Part shown: piece by piece, positions 16,825-26,400 of the stretch
Layout of the letters: each line of letters opens with the position of its first letter
How positions within the stretch are numbered: position 1 is the stretch's first letter
From: Acidimicrobiales bacterium
GTDB taxonomy: Bacteria > Actinomycetota > Acidimicrobiia > Acidimicrobiales > SZUA-35
Length of the DNA stretch: 64,000 nt
Direction of reading: 5' to 3'
NCBI GenBank assembly: GCA_020629155.1
Contig: JAHDDW010000009.1
Span: 1-64,000 of the forward strand
Position numbers and translations under genes: made by a program
Notes under the pieces: model-generated
Database searches by the model: none
What the model was told of the DNA's origin: nothing
Seen by the model: only the letters and a program-made list of their open reading frames with translations

Positions 16825-18339
16825 TTATGGGCAGGTGAAGTAACTTCGGTTGGAGATGTCAGCCCAGGCAGCTGCTGATGATGGGCTTGAATCGAAGCGC
16901 CAGTTGTATTCAGGGAACGAATCAAAATGTATAAGATATTTGATTCGTGGTTCTGACTCGAAATAATCTGCTGCGTTTCGAAGCCATTGTGCTTTTCTGC
17001 CAGCTTGATTTGGGTCTTCGACTGAGCCCCACTCTGCAAGCATCCAAGGTTTATTGATGTTGTTAGCAGTAGCCCACGAAGTGAATCCGCTCATTAGCGT
17101 TTGCATTTCACGCCAGTTGCCGCCGTGGAAAAAGTTGTAAGGATCGAGTCCGACAATGTCGACGTAACTATCGCCAGGGTAGAGCAAGTTTGCAGCTCGC
17201 GCACCCGCGTTAGGCTCAAAGGGTGCTCGTGTCATAATCCAAGCCCAGTCAACATTGGTGACGCCTTCTTGCGCAAAAACCGTATGGACATGACGGTAGG
17301 CCGCAACAAAATCTGCTGCGCTGCCAGCATCAGTTTTGACGTGGCCTGATTCTGTTTGCCCTGGTTGGAACGGTCCGATTCGAGAGTCTGCTTCATGGCC
17401 AAAAACTAGAATTACTGGCGAGCCGATTGATTTAACCTGTTGTGCTTTTTCTCGAATTAACACGTCATGGTCGCCGCCAGCGATAGAAGCCCAGGCGATG
17501 TTAGTATTGTTTTTAAAGACAGGTTTCCAAGACAGAAACGGTTTGCGGCCCTGAGCAATTGACGGTTTAATATAGTTGTTAATATTATACGTTGTGACAA
17601 AATCATCCCAGCGATAGAACTGGTGGTCAATATCAAAGGTGCGCCCCATCTGACTTTCGACGTAACTAATGGCTTGAAGTTTATCGGTTGCGTTGTAGCC
17701 GCCAGTTCGTTGCGGAGAGTTGACGTATGCACCCCAGTATGCTCCACAGCTCGGTGACTGTGGCGGTGAAGTTGTTGCTGGTGTTGTGGTTGCCACTGTT
17801 GAAGAAGGCGACCCTTGATTTGAAGGAGAGCTGCCGTTTGTGTTGGTCTGTGGGTTGCTTGTTTGTGTTGGTTGCGCAGGCGATGATGTTTCAGAGCTAG
17901 ATAAAGAGCCTGGTGTATCAGAAGTAGATGTGCCGCTGGCAAAAGGAGAGCTTGCTGCGGTCGTTTGCTTTGCTGCAGTTGCAGTTTGTGTGGTGCCAGC
18001 AGTAGTTTTCTCAGATGATACGTTCGACGAGTTAGATTGTGTTTGCCCCTGTTTTTGAGTCGTGGAACCCTTCGCAGTGGAAGTCGGTTTTGCGAAAGCT
18101 AAATCATTAGCACCTGCTTGTTCTACATCGCCTTGTTGTGAATCTTTTTGCGGTGTGCTGCCGTTCTTGCTTTTGCTATCGCCGGCTGTTTTGCCAGTTG
18201 CTACTTGGTTGTCGGCACTGTTTCGTTGTGCATTATTTTGAGCAGATTCAGTTGTTTGAGTCTGTTGAGGTTGTGCAACGATAGCGCAAACGAATAAGAG
18301 AACAATAGCTACTAGAAAAGCTCTGTATTTAGTAGTCAT
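16825..18339 (-). CDS. Secreted GH26-like glycoside hydrolase
   Basis: A 504-aa exported protein. A signal peptide (about 1-22) precedes a long Ser/Thr/Gln/Asn-rich low-complexity linker to about residue 195, then a catalytic domain beginning CGAYWGAYVN. Likely acid/base Glu is in FGHEADSR and the nucleophile Glu in LAEWGSVE, matching the spacing of GH26 beta-mannanase-type enzymes. It may cleave a mannan or related glucan outside the cell. AGGAC precedes the ATG. Convergent with the NrtR-like gene with only a 5-base gap. Confidence 0.8.
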   Translation of the reverse strand: MTTKYRAFLVAIVLLFVCAIVAQPQQTQTTESAQNNAQRNSADNQVATGKTAGDSKSKNGSTPQKDSQQGDVEQAGANDLAFAKPTSTAKGSTTQKQGQTQSNSSNVSSEKTTAGTTQTATAAKQTTAASSPFASGTSTSDTPGSLSSSETSSPAQPTQTSNPQTNTNGSSPSNQGSPSSTVATTTPATTSPPQSPSCGAYWGAYVNSPQRTGGYNATDKLQAISYVESQMGRTFDIDHQFYRWDDFVTTYNINNYIKPSIAQGRKPFLSWKPVFKNNTNIAWASIAGGDHDVLIREKAQQVKSIGSPVILVFGHEADSRIGPFQPGQTESGHVKTDAGSAADFVAAYRHVHTVFAQEGVTNVDWAWIMTRAPFEPNAGARAANLLYPGDSYVDIVGLDPYNFFHGGNWREMQTLMSGFTSWATANNINKPWMLAEWGSVEDPNQAGRKAQWLRNAADYFESEPRIKYLIHFDSFPEYNWRFDSSPSSAAAWADISNRSYFTCP

Positions 18340-18442
18340 AGCGTCCTTTCGGAATCGTTGAATCAGCCTTTTTACGTATCGGCGTTTGTGTATAAGATCT
18401 GAAGAGACTACAAGAAGCGTTAGGGGGTATGACCTAGACAGG

Positions 18443-18470
18443 TTGCACTTATACTCAAAATGAGTATAAT
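18443..18470 (+). promoter_or_regulatory. nadA promoter with embedded palindromic operator, leaderless start
   Basis: TTGCAC (18443-18448) and TATAAT (18465-18470), spaced 16 bases, form a sigma-70-type promoter. Between and over the -10 lies TATACTCA-AAA-TGAGTATA (18450-18468), a perfect 8-bp inverted repeat. The nadA ATG at 18478 is 7 bases after the -10 box, so the transcript probably begins at or next to the start codon. A repressor on the palindrome would block polymerase directly; the NrtR-like protein encoded upstream is the obvious candidate (inference). Confidence 0.72.
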
Positions 18471-18477
18471 TTAAAGT

Positions 18478-19440
18478 ATGACCGTAGTTACCCCGTTATC
18501 ACTTCAACAATGCATTCCTGATGTGGAGCTTGCAGCACTAAGCGAAACGATAGAAAAAATTGAGCGCCTCAAAAAAGAGCGCAACGCTATTGTGCTGGCG
18601 CACAATTATATGACGCCTGATATCTATCACACTGTTGCCGACATCAAAGGTGATTCTCTGGCGCTTGCCCATGCAGCAGCCGAAACCGACGCCGACGTGA
18701 TTGTGTTTGCTGGCGTTCATTTCATGGCTGAAACTGCAAAAATAACTTGTCCTGAAAAAACCGTGCTTATCCCAGATCTTGATGCTGGCTGTTCTTTGGC
18801 CGAGTCTATAACCGCCGCTGATATTCGTCTTCTGCGTGAACGCTACCCTGGGGTTCCAGTTGTCGCTTATGTGAATACGTCTGCTGAGGTGAAAGCCGAA
18901 GTTGACATTTGCTGCACTTCAGGCAACGCAGTGCAAGTGGTCGAATCGCTAGATGTCGACCGGGTTATCTTCTTACCAGACCAGTACCTTGGTCGTTGGG
19001 TTGCCACACAAACCGATACCGAGATTATTTTGTGGGAAGGCAGCTGCATGGTACACGAGCTTTTCACAGGCGCCGAACTTCGTGAATATAGACAAAGCCA
19101 CGATGGCGTCGAAATCATCGCGCACCCTGAATGTCCGCCCGACGTGCTAGCCGAAGCAGACTTTGTTGGTTCTACAGCTGGCATGATCGGCTGGGTTAAA
19201 GACAACAAGCCGAAAAAAGTAGTCATGGTGACCGAGTGTTCTATGTCTGATAACGTTGCGCTTGAAACGCCTGATGTGGAGTTTGTGCGGCCATGCAACC
19301 TGTGTCCACATATGAAAAAGATTACACTCGAAAAAATTGCGACCTCGTTAGAGACAATGAATCATGAAGTTGTCATCGCACCAGAAATGGCCGAAAAAGC
19401 TCGTCGTTCTGTTGACGCAATGCTGAAAATCGCTGTCTAG
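18478..19440 (+). CDS. nadA: Quinolinate synthase A
   Basis: A 320-aa protein with the three-fold repeated NadA architecture: [81 protein letters not shown] and [12 protein letters not shown]. Cysteines in AGCS, HPEC and the C-terminal CNLCPHMK can ligate the [4Fe-4S] cluster. It condenses iminoaspartate with dihydroxyacetone phosphate to quinolinate. nadB follows, giving the first two steps of de novo NAD synthesis. Its TAG stop lies within a MITE-end-like sequence. Confidence 0.97.
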   Translation: MTVVTPLSLQQCIPDVELAALSETIEKIERLKKERNAIVLAHNYMTPDIYHTVADIKGDSLALAHAAAETDADVIVFAGVHFMAETAKITCPEKTVLIPDLDAGCSLAESITAADIRLLRERYPGVPVVAYVNTSAEVKAEVDICCTSGNAVQVVESLDVDRVIFLPDQYLGRWVATQTDTEIILWEGSCMVHELFTGAELREYRQSHDGVEIIAHPECPPDVLAEADFVGSTAGMIGWVKDNKPKKVVMVTECSMSDNVALETPDVEFVRPCNLCPHMKKITLEKIATSLETMNHEVVIAPEMAEKARRSVDAMLKIAV

Positions 19441-19453
19441 GGGTGTGTCGTCT
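19437..19453. mobile_element. MITE terminal-repeat relic at the nadA stop
   Basis: CTAGGGGTGTGTCGTCT differs by one base from the terminal repeat of the full element at 5773. It begins with CTAG, whose TAG is the stop codon of nadA. No second end is visible nearby, so this is a solo end, or a chance match of 16/17 bases. Confidence 0.4.
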
Positions 19454-19493
19454 TTAGCATGGCCAGAGGGCTAGACTTCTATGGAGAACACTC

Positions 19494-21038
19494 GTGTTTA
19501 TTAACTTGAACGAATTGGACGAAAGCAATACGATCGCTGTTCGCCAGTGCGAAACCATTGTTGTTGGCAGCGGAATAGCTGGCCTATCTGCTGCGCTCCA
19601 CCTGCAAGATTGCACCCTGCTCACTGCTGGTTCCCTCGGCGTAAACGGTTCAACACCGTGGGCGCAAGGAGGCATAGCAGCAGCTGTGTCGCCTGATGAC
19701 AGCAGTGAAGACCATGCGCAAGATACAATGGCTGTTTCTGCTGGTTTAAGCGAATCAACAATAGCTAAATCGATTACTTCTGCTGGCCCCGCAGCGATTG
19801 AACAATTAGTAGCATTGGGCGCAAAATTCGATCGAAGCGACGATGGGCAATTGCTTTTGGGGCATGAAGCTGGCCATAGGCGTAACCGCATTGTGCGTGC
19901 TAATGGCGATGCTATCGGCGCCGAAATTATCCGCACGTTAACAGCTGCGGTGCTCGCCGAGCCAGCAGTCGAAATTGTTGAAGAAACGTATGCTATTGAT
20001 TTGCTCATAAACGACCAGCAGCAAGTGAGTGGAGTACTGGCGAAGCAGGCAGGCGAAGTAGTTGCCTTTCTCGCCCCCGATGTTGTTTTGGCTACAGGTG
20101 GCTACGCCTATTGCTATCGTCGTTCAACGAACCCTCGTGGTTCTATCGGCTCTGGTATAGCGATGGCCGATAGAGCAGGTGCGCAGCTTGCAGATATGGA
20201 GTTTGTGCAGTTCCATCCAACAGCGTTGCTGGTTCAAGGCGATAGTCGCCTACCGCTTCTAACCGAAGCAATTCGAGGCGAAGGGGCTATTCTTATCAAT
20301 AAAAACGGTGAACGTTATATGCAAGCACTGCATAAAGATGGCGAGTTAGCGCCACGTGACGTGGTTGCGCGTGGTAATTATTGGCAGTTACAGAAAGGCA
20401 ACGAGCCGCAGCTTGATGCCAGCGAAGCTGTAGGCAGCCGCTTTCCAAGACGGTTTCCAACGGTGTATGCTTTAGCGCAAAAGCATGGGTTTGATCCGCA
20501 AACTCAGCCGCTGCCTGTAACACCTGCGGCGCACTATACCATGGGTGGAGTTGCAACTGATGCGACCGGGCGCAGCTCTATCAAAGGGCTGTGGGCAGTG
20601 GGAGAAACCTCTTCGTCGGGTTTGCATGGCGCTAATCGTTTGGCATCTAATTCATTGCTTGAAGGTTTTGTTATGGGCTCTGTTGTAGCTGATGCAATCG
20701 CAGGGCAGGCAACACGAAGACAATCACCAGTTTTTTCACAGCTGTTTATTACAAAAAGTTTTTTGCCGTTCCTCCGAATCAGTTTCGCGCAAGAGCCTGC
20801 GACTATTTTTTTGCGTGAAGCAGAAGAAGAGCTGCGTACTATTGTTTGGGATCATGTCGGTGTAACCCGATCATATGAAGGGCTCACCGAGGCTGCGGCT
20901 AAAGTGGCTGCGTTAGCAGAAAGAATAGAGTTGCAAGGCTGGTCTTTGCGCTTGCGAGACATGGTTAACATAGTCGAAAATATTGTGGCCGCTGCTTTGC
21001 GAAGACCAGAAAGTTGCGGCGCTCATTATATGCAATGA
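19494..21038 (+). CDS. nadB: L-aspartate oxidase
   Basis: A 514-aa flavoprotein of the succinate dehydrogenase/fumarate reductase flavoprotein superfamily. The FAD dinucleotide motif is VVGSGIAGLSAALH (about residues 24-37), then STPWAQGGIAAAV, GHEAGHRRNRIV, EFVQFHPTAL, REGEGAIL-like IRGEGAILIN and the C-terminal THYTMGG-like AHYTMGGVATD and GLHGANRLASNSLLEGFV. It oxidises aspartate to iminoaspartate for NadA. GTG start after a GGAG site. nadC is not downstream. Confidence 0.96.
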   Translation: MFINLNELDESNTIAVRQCETIVVGSGIAGLSAALHLQDCTLLTAGSLGVNGSTPWAQGGIAAAVSPDDSSEDHAQDTMAVSAGLSESTIAKSITSAGPAAIEQLVALGAKFDRSDDGQLLLGHEAGHRRNRIVRANGDAIGAEIIRTLTAAVLAEPAVEIVEETYAIDLLINDQQQVSGVLAKQAGEVVAFLAPDVVLATGGYAYCYRRSTNPRGSIGSGIAMADRAGAQLADMEFVQFHPTALLVQGDSRLPLLTEAIRGEGAILINKNGERYMQALHKDGELAPRDVVARGNYWQLQKGNEPQLDASEAVGSRFPRRFPTVYALAQKHGFDPQTQPLPVTPAAHYTMGGVATDATGRSSIKGLWAVGETSSSGLHGANRLASNSLLEGFVMGSVVADAIAGQATRRQSPVFSQLFITKSFLPFLRISFAQEPATIFLREAEEELRTIVWDHVGVTRSYEGLTEAAAKVAALAERIELQGWSLRLRDMVNIVENIVAAALRRPESCGAHYMQ

Positions 21039-21118
21039 AGTTATGACACTTTAATGCCAACGCCAGTAGGGACGTTTTTAGCGCTTATACTGACGTCGTA
21101 ACCTAGGAAAGAGTAGAA

Positions 21119-21607
21119 ATGAAAGTATCTAAAGTAGTTGTAGCCTTTGCAGTATCTTCTATGGTATTTGCCGCTTGTGGGTCTGGTTCACTAAGCGCAG
21201 AAGAAAAAAAGATCGCTGAAAACCTTGCGGCCGAATTTGAAACAGATGGAGATTTTGCTGAGTTCGCTGATGCAGAAGCTGCAGAATGTATCGCTAATGG
21301 CATGGTAAAGACAATCGGTGTTGACCGTTTTGAAGAACTTGGTGTGACAGCCGATGAAGTCGCAGAAGACCCTGATTTTACTGAAGATGAAGAAAAACAA
21401 CTTATTTCTGCTACCTTCGACTGTCTTGATGCGAAGGAACTTCTCTCGGAAACAGGTGGCGTACCTGAAGAAATAGCTTCTTGTGTTGTTGATGAGGTCG
21501 GCGAAAAAGATATTAAATCGATGATGGAAGCCGCAGCTTTAGGCGAAGAAGATGAATCGATGGAAGAAAAAATGGAAGAAGCTACTACTAAGTGTGTTGA
21601 GGAGTAA
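21119..21607 (+). CDS. Small acidic lipoprotein, unknown function
   Basis: A 162-aa product with lipobox FAACG (Cys 20). The mature part is strongly acidic and mostly helical, with two similar stretches each holding a Cys (AEAAECIANGMVKTIG and SATFDCLDAKELL) that look like an internal repeat; a third Cys pattern (IASCVVDEVGEKDI) follows. Family not recognised; similar repeated Cys-helix lipoproteins are common in actinobacteria. A strong terminator-like hairpin follows 12 bases after the stop. Confidence 0.75.
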   Translation: MKVSKVVVAFAVSSMVFAACGSGSLSAEEKKIAENLAAEFETDGDFAEFADAEAAECIANGMVKTIGVDRFEELGVTADEVAEDPDFTEDEEKQLISATFDCLDAKELLSETGGVPEEIASCVVDEVGEKDIKSMMEAAALGEEDESMEEKMEEATTKCVEE

Positions 21608-21619
21608 CGAGATATTGAC

Positions 21620-21656
21620 AAGTGTTCCTCATGGAAAGTGTCTATGAGGAACACTT
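21620..21656 (+). terminator. Strong hairpin downstream of the acidic lipoprotein
   Basis: AAGTGTTCCTCAT (21620-21632) pairs perfectly with ATGAGGAACACTT (21644-21656) across an 11-base loop, a 13-bp stem. It has no long T-run, so it is an intrinsic terminator with a weak tail or an mRNA-stabilising 3' hairpin. Confidence 0.65.
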
Positions 21657-21805
21657 GCTACTAGAAGGTAGCTGGGCATCTCTAAAATTGTAGATTCCCT
21701 CTGTATCTCCGCTCCACCCAGGGCGTTTTCACGTAGCTTTTAGTGCCTCTCTGGTAAAGCGATTCTATATAAAACCAATAAATCGAGATACCCGTAAATG
21801 AAAGT

Positions 21806-22483
21806 TTACTCTAGGTGAATGCCACACTCAGTTTTTTCTGAATCCTGCCAGCGGCCTGCTCTAGCGTCAGCGTCAGACGTTTTTTGTGTGCACGGCCAGC
21901 AACCGATAGAGCTGTAACCATTTGACAAAAGCGGGTTGATCAAGATATTTCGGCGTTCAACAAACGTTGCTGTTTGTTCGTCTGTCCAGTTTGCGATTGG
22001 ATTTACCTTTATAAGGCCACGTTTGTCTATCGAGGCAATAGGGGCCGCAGCTCGTGCAGACGAATCAGATCGTCGAAGCCCACTGAGCCATGCTGTAAAA
22101 CCTGATTCAACAAGAAAGTCGTTAAGCGGGTCGACTTTCCGAGCCTGGCAGCACCCATCTGTATCAGTTTCATAGAGGGTTGTAGCATTCTTTTTAGGTT
22201 TGATGACACGCAGATCCATATCGTAACGCTGTTGCGCTTTTCTAACTGTTTCAAGTGTCTCAGGAAAATGAAACCCTGTATCTAGAAAGACAACTGGAAT
22301 AGTGTTGTCAACTGCCATCACAATGTCGAGCAGTACAGTGTCGGCAAACGAAGTTGTGAGGCAGAACGTATTGCGGTGTTCTTTGACAGCCCACATAACA
22401 ATCTCAATTGCGGTGCAGCCTTCAAGATCGCGTTTCGCAAGTGTGAGAGAACGGGGTTGTAGAACTACTGCGGTATCAGTCAT
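21806..22483 (-). CDS. cysH: Assimilatory adenylyl-sulfate (APS) reductase
   Basis: A 225-aa PAPS/APS reductase-family protein. The PP-loop region reads LTTSFADTVLLDIV with VFLDTGFHFPETLE following. Two cysteine pairs, GCCQARKV and GCWPCT, fit the [4Fe-4S] ligands of APS-type enzymes, and the C-terminal ECGIH bears the catalytic Cys. It reduces APS to sulfite with thioredoxin. It is a lone gene here with no other sulfate-assimilation gene visible next to it. Confidence 0.93.
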   Translation of the reverse strand: MTDTAVVLQPRSLTLAKRDLEGCTAIEIVMWAVKEHRNTFCLTTSFADTVLLDIVMAVDNTIPVVFLDTGFHFPETLETVRKAQQRYDMDLRVIKPKKNATTLYETDTDGCCQARKVDPLNDFLVESGFTAWLSGLRRSDSSARAAAPIASIDKRGLIKVNPIANWTDEQTATFVERRNILINPLLSNGYSSIGCWPCTQKTSDADARAGRWQDSEKTECGIHLE

Positions 22484-22589
22484 TGTCGTTAATTCCGATC
22501 AACTTAGTCGGGTTTAAATTGACGTTAGAGGATGTAAGCAAGAAATGCAACTCAAGGCAGCAGAAACGTTGCCGTCTTGAAAAGCAGAA

Positions 22590-22618
22590 AAGGGGCGGAA
22601 CGTAACGTTCCGCCCCTT
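22590..22618 (-). terminator. Bidirectional intrinsic terminator of the pilin gene
   Basis: AAGGGGCGGAACG (22590-22602) and CGTTCCGCCCCTT (22606-22618) form a perfect 13-bp GC-rich stem with a 3-base loop. On the minus strand it is followed by TTTTCTGCTTTTC, and it starts 15 bases after the pilin stop codon. The other side also has a short pyrimidine tract. Confidence 0.9.
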
Positions 22619-22633
22619 CTTTCTGACTTTGGT

Positions 22634-22822
22634 TTATGGAACCGCAATGCTGCTGGTTACTGCGTCGAAGTTTTTCTTAGCTTCGCCACCGAGCAGTGTT
22701 ACAGCGCCGATACACACTACTGCGATTAATGCTACCAATAGAGCATATTCAACAAGACTTGCTCCTCGTTCAGAGTCTGTGTGTGCTTGTAGCCATACTT
22801 TTAGAAATTCGATCTGTGACAT
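22634..22822 (-). CDS. Flp/Fap-type IVb pilin
   Basis: A 62-aa prepilin. After a hydrophilic leader of about 19 residues comes the class III cleavage context ERGASLVEYALLVALIAVV, with Glu and Tyr in the hydrophobic helix as in Flp pilins, and a short C-terminal tail. It would be processed by a TadV-type prepilin peptidase and assembled by a tad machinery, none of which is in this window. A GGAG site precedes the ATG and a strong terminator follows, so it is a monocistronic, probably highly transcribed gene. Confidence 0.9.
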   Translation of the reverse strand: MSQIEFLKVWLQAHTDSERGASLVEYALLVALIAVVCIGAVTLLGGEAKKNFDAVTSSIAVP

Positions 22823-22935
22823 TGTATTCTCCGTTTGTTTGTTGTTCGGTCCCGTTTGGGCTTATAGAAATGATCGTCGGAGAGCGTTAGTATCTACATA
22901 GGTCTAGCTAACTATTCACTATAGGCAAGCTACAG

Positions 22936-23050
22936 TGTCACACCTTGGTGGTACTGTGACAACTACCTCTTGCGAGGCTCGCAGCTTCGGCCGCCGTTTA
23001 CTCCAAAACAGCTAGATACGTAGGTTTTAAACCTTCTAAACGTATCTAGC
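22936..23050. repeat. Inverted repeats in the divergent intergenic region
   Basis: Two structures lie in the 252-base gap between the pilin and the next gene. TGTCACA (22936-22942) pairs with TGTGACA (22955-22961). GCTAGATACGT (23011-23021) pairs with ACGTATCTAGC (23040-23050), enclosing a second palindrome AGGTTTTAAACCT (23022-23034). They could be operators or RNA hairpins in the leader of the gene at 23075. Confidence 0.55.
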
Positions 23051-23074
23051 AGATAAACGAGACTCAGGTAAAAT

Positions 23075-23479
23075 ATGGATATCATTCAAACGCCACGGTG
23101 TGTTACAAGTTTTGAATCAGCGCTCGGAACAGCTTTCGGGCTTGCTGAAGACTACAGCCATGCACATTTCGCATTCCTGCTTGATGGCAGCCTACAACTA
23201 TGCGATCTGGCAATATATGATCGTAGCGGCGATGCATGCATAGATGCTTTACACTATGCTGTCACAAAAGCAAAAGTTAGTGCCGATATTTCTTATGCTC
23301 TTGTTGTTTCTCTAATCGATACAGATCCAGATGCGCTGTATCAAAGCGATATTGAGTTGTTTCTTTGGGGCGAAACAGCTCTTCGCAGCTCAGATGTACA
23401 CTTGCTCGACTGGATTAACGTGCATAATGACCTGTATCGGTCGTTTGCTCGCACTGTGGCACCTAACCGTGCTTGGTGA
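23075..23479 (+). CDS. Hypothetical protein, weakly RadC/JAB-like
   Basis: A 134-aa protein without signal peptide or membrane segment. The C-terminal SSDVHLLDWINV is reminiscent of the RadC/JAB-domain stretch and of actinobacterial relatives that lack the metal-binding His residues, but this is only a motif-level impression. If so, it is a catalytically dead version. It runs into putA (opposite strand) with a 5-base gap. Confidence 0.55.
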   Translation: MDIIQTPRCVTSFESALGTAFGLAEDYSHAHFAFLLDGSLQLCDLAIYDRSGDACIDALHYAVTKAKVSADISYALVVSLIDTDPDALYQSDIELFLWGETALRSSDVHLLDWINVHNDLYRSFARTVAPNRAW

Positions 23480-23484
23480 ACTTG

Positions 23485-26400
23485 TTAGCTGGTGGTGTAC
23501 GGTGCCACGATGTTTCCGAAGCGGTGCTGCGTTATGCTAAGTGATTGTTCGCGTACGTAGTGCTGTAATTCTATATAGCCGTCTGCGGTGACTTGCTGGT
23601 CAGCTAGATACATAGCATGGTCGGCTGCAATTTTGTGTTGATTCGCATCAGCTGGTTGCATGAGCCTGATCACCTCTATGTTGTGTGCTTCGCAACGTTT
23701 CACAAAATCTGCAAACGATTCACCTGGCGTGTTTTCTAACAACGAGCTGCCACATAGTTGCGCTGCGTCTCTTGCTCTTTCGGCAAGATCAGATTGCTGC
23801 TCTGTCCATAAGCCGACGTGTTTGTGGGCTTTGTAGCGAAAGATGTTTGCTTCGCAAAATAGCGCTGTAGGGTCGTGCTCTAAGGAAAATTCTTTACTCC
23901 ATGCGTAGGTATCGCTTTGTTTCGCAGTCGCTATAAACTGGTCGCTGGTAAGGCCGCTTGTTGATTGCCATGTCCCGAACTGTTGGACATAGTTTGGTCC
24001 GCCCGCTTTCGCTCCTGGCCCGAAAGACGATTTTTTCCAGCCGCCGAATGGTTGACGATTAACAATAGCGCCTGTTATCGGGCGGTTAATATAGCCGTTG
24101 CCGACTTCTACTTTGTCTGTCCAATAGGCTATTTCGGTAGCGTCTAAACTATGGATACCTCCAGTTAAACCAAACGAGCTGCCGTTTTGTATCGCGACAG
24201 CTTCTTCAAGCGATTCAGCTGTGATAATGCCAACAACGGGCCCGAAGCATTCCGTGTCGGCAAACCAAGCATCTGGTTTGACGCCGAGTCTGATTCCTGG
24301 GCTCCATAGGTCATGTCGAGCATCTAGCTGTTTAGGTTCGACAAGCCAGCGTTCCCCGGCGTCAAGTTGTGTTAAAGCGCGTTGTAGCGGCGCTTCAGGT
24401 TTTGTCATCAAAGGTGTCACATCGCATGAAAGGTCACTTGCAAAACCGATGCGAAGGCTTTGTGTTGCGTCTTTTAGCTGACGCAAAAACCTTTCAGAGG
24501 TTGCCACTTTGCCAACGCCTATGACAAGCGAGGCGGCAGAACATTTTTGTCCGCTGTGTCCAAACGCTGAAGCAACAATATCAGCTACGGCTTGGTCGAC
24601 GTCGGCGTTTTCGGTAATAATCATTGCGTTCTTTCCAGACGTTTCCGCAAAAAGGCGCATTGACGGTTTCCAGCTTTTAAATAGCTTCGCTGTTTCGGCC
24701 GATCCCGTAAGCACAACGGCATCAGCTGAAGTGATGAGCGTTTTGCCTGCTTCGTCGTCTTGTGTCGGCACAAAACGTAGCAGCTGGGTGTCGATGCCAG
24801 CTTGCCAGCAGCACTGGGTTGCAAGAAGAGCACAGCGGGTAGTTTGAGGTGCTGGTTTGATAAGTGCTGCGTTCCCAGCAGCTAGAGCTGCTAGTGCTCC
24901 GCCAAGTGGGATCGCAACAGGAAAATTCCATGGACCAGCTATTGCAACAGCCCCGAAAGGTTGAAATGTGACATGGTCGCGATTCGCTATCGATTCGACA
25001 TGGTCGCCATAGTATCGAGCGAAGTCAATAGCCTCGCTCACCTCGGCGTCGGCTTGTGAGAAAGTTTTTTTGCCTTCGCTGATGAGGATAGCTATCAAAG
25101 CTCCTCTGTTTTGGGCTAGTTTGTCGGCTGCTTTGTGCAGAAGATCACGGCGCTGCGATAAAGGTTTTTGTTGCCAACGAATTGCCGCCTTTCTTCCTGT
25201 TGCTAGCTCCGATTCTATTTGTGTAGGCGAAGTGATCAGCGCTGGCTTTTGCGCAGGCTTCTGTGTAAGAACATTTTGCGCCCATTGCCTCGTAGCAGCA
25301 AGTGCTGGGTCAGAGTTTGGTTCATTAACGAACCTATCTTGTGGCTGCGTGGCAGCGTGTGCTTGCAGAGCAGGGCGTTGCTGTTGCCTTTGAGGGGCGG
25401 CAGCGATTCGCCAGCGTTGCTGCAGCGCGGATGCGAATCGCTGTGACTCTTGGCCGAAACTCACCGATGTAGGAGTGAGCGAAAGCAACGAGCGGAGAAA
25501 GTTTCCTGCCGAAGAATTTTCTTCTAGACGTCTAAATAAGTATGCTATAGCAACGTCAAAATCTTTTTTGGCAACAATCGGGGTATACAAAAGTAAGTCG
25601 TTGGGTGTTTGTGCATTAACTGCGCGTGCTTGTGCTGGCGCCATTCCTTGCAACATCTCGCATTCGACACGGTCGCTAACGCCACGAAATTGTGCCAACT
25701 GTAGCGCCCAAGCAATCGTGAAAAGGTTGTGACTGGCAAGGCCGAGACGAACCGCATCGGTTCTATCTTCGGTGAGAAGCCAGTCGAGGCAGCGCAAATA
25801 ATTAGCATCAGTTTCTGCTTTGGTAGCATAGGGTGCTTGCTGCCAGCCTTCGATGGCGGCCTGTACTTTTTCCATCGCTAGATTAGCACCTTTGACTAGA
25901 CGCACTTTTATTGACGCCCCGCCATTGCCACAGCGTTGTTGAGCCCAAGCTGTCAAGTCTTGCAAAGCAGCAAAACTGTCAGGCAAGTAGGCTTGCATCA
26001 CAATGCCTGCTTCAACGTTTTTAAACTTCTCTAGCGAAAGTACGGCCTTGAATGCGTCTATCGTAAACTGCAAGTCATGGTATTCTTCCATGTCAAGGTT
26101 AATGAACGTTTCTGGTGTGCTTTGCTGTGCGTGGTCAAAAACGTTTTCTAGTTTTTGCGTAATTAGACGAAGTGAACGGTCGTAATCCCAATAGCTTAAA
26201 CCAGGCAATAACGACGAAAGTTTAATAGAAACATAGGTTATTTCTGATGTTGCAATCAAGGCAAGGTTTTTCTCAAGTTTGCGTTGAGACTGGCCTTCGC
26301 CAAGAACCATTTCACCCAACAAGTTAGTGTTTTGCCTAAAATTATGTTTTTTTTGGCTAGCGCTGTGCTTCGCAAGCTGTGATGCGTCAGCGTCGATGAC

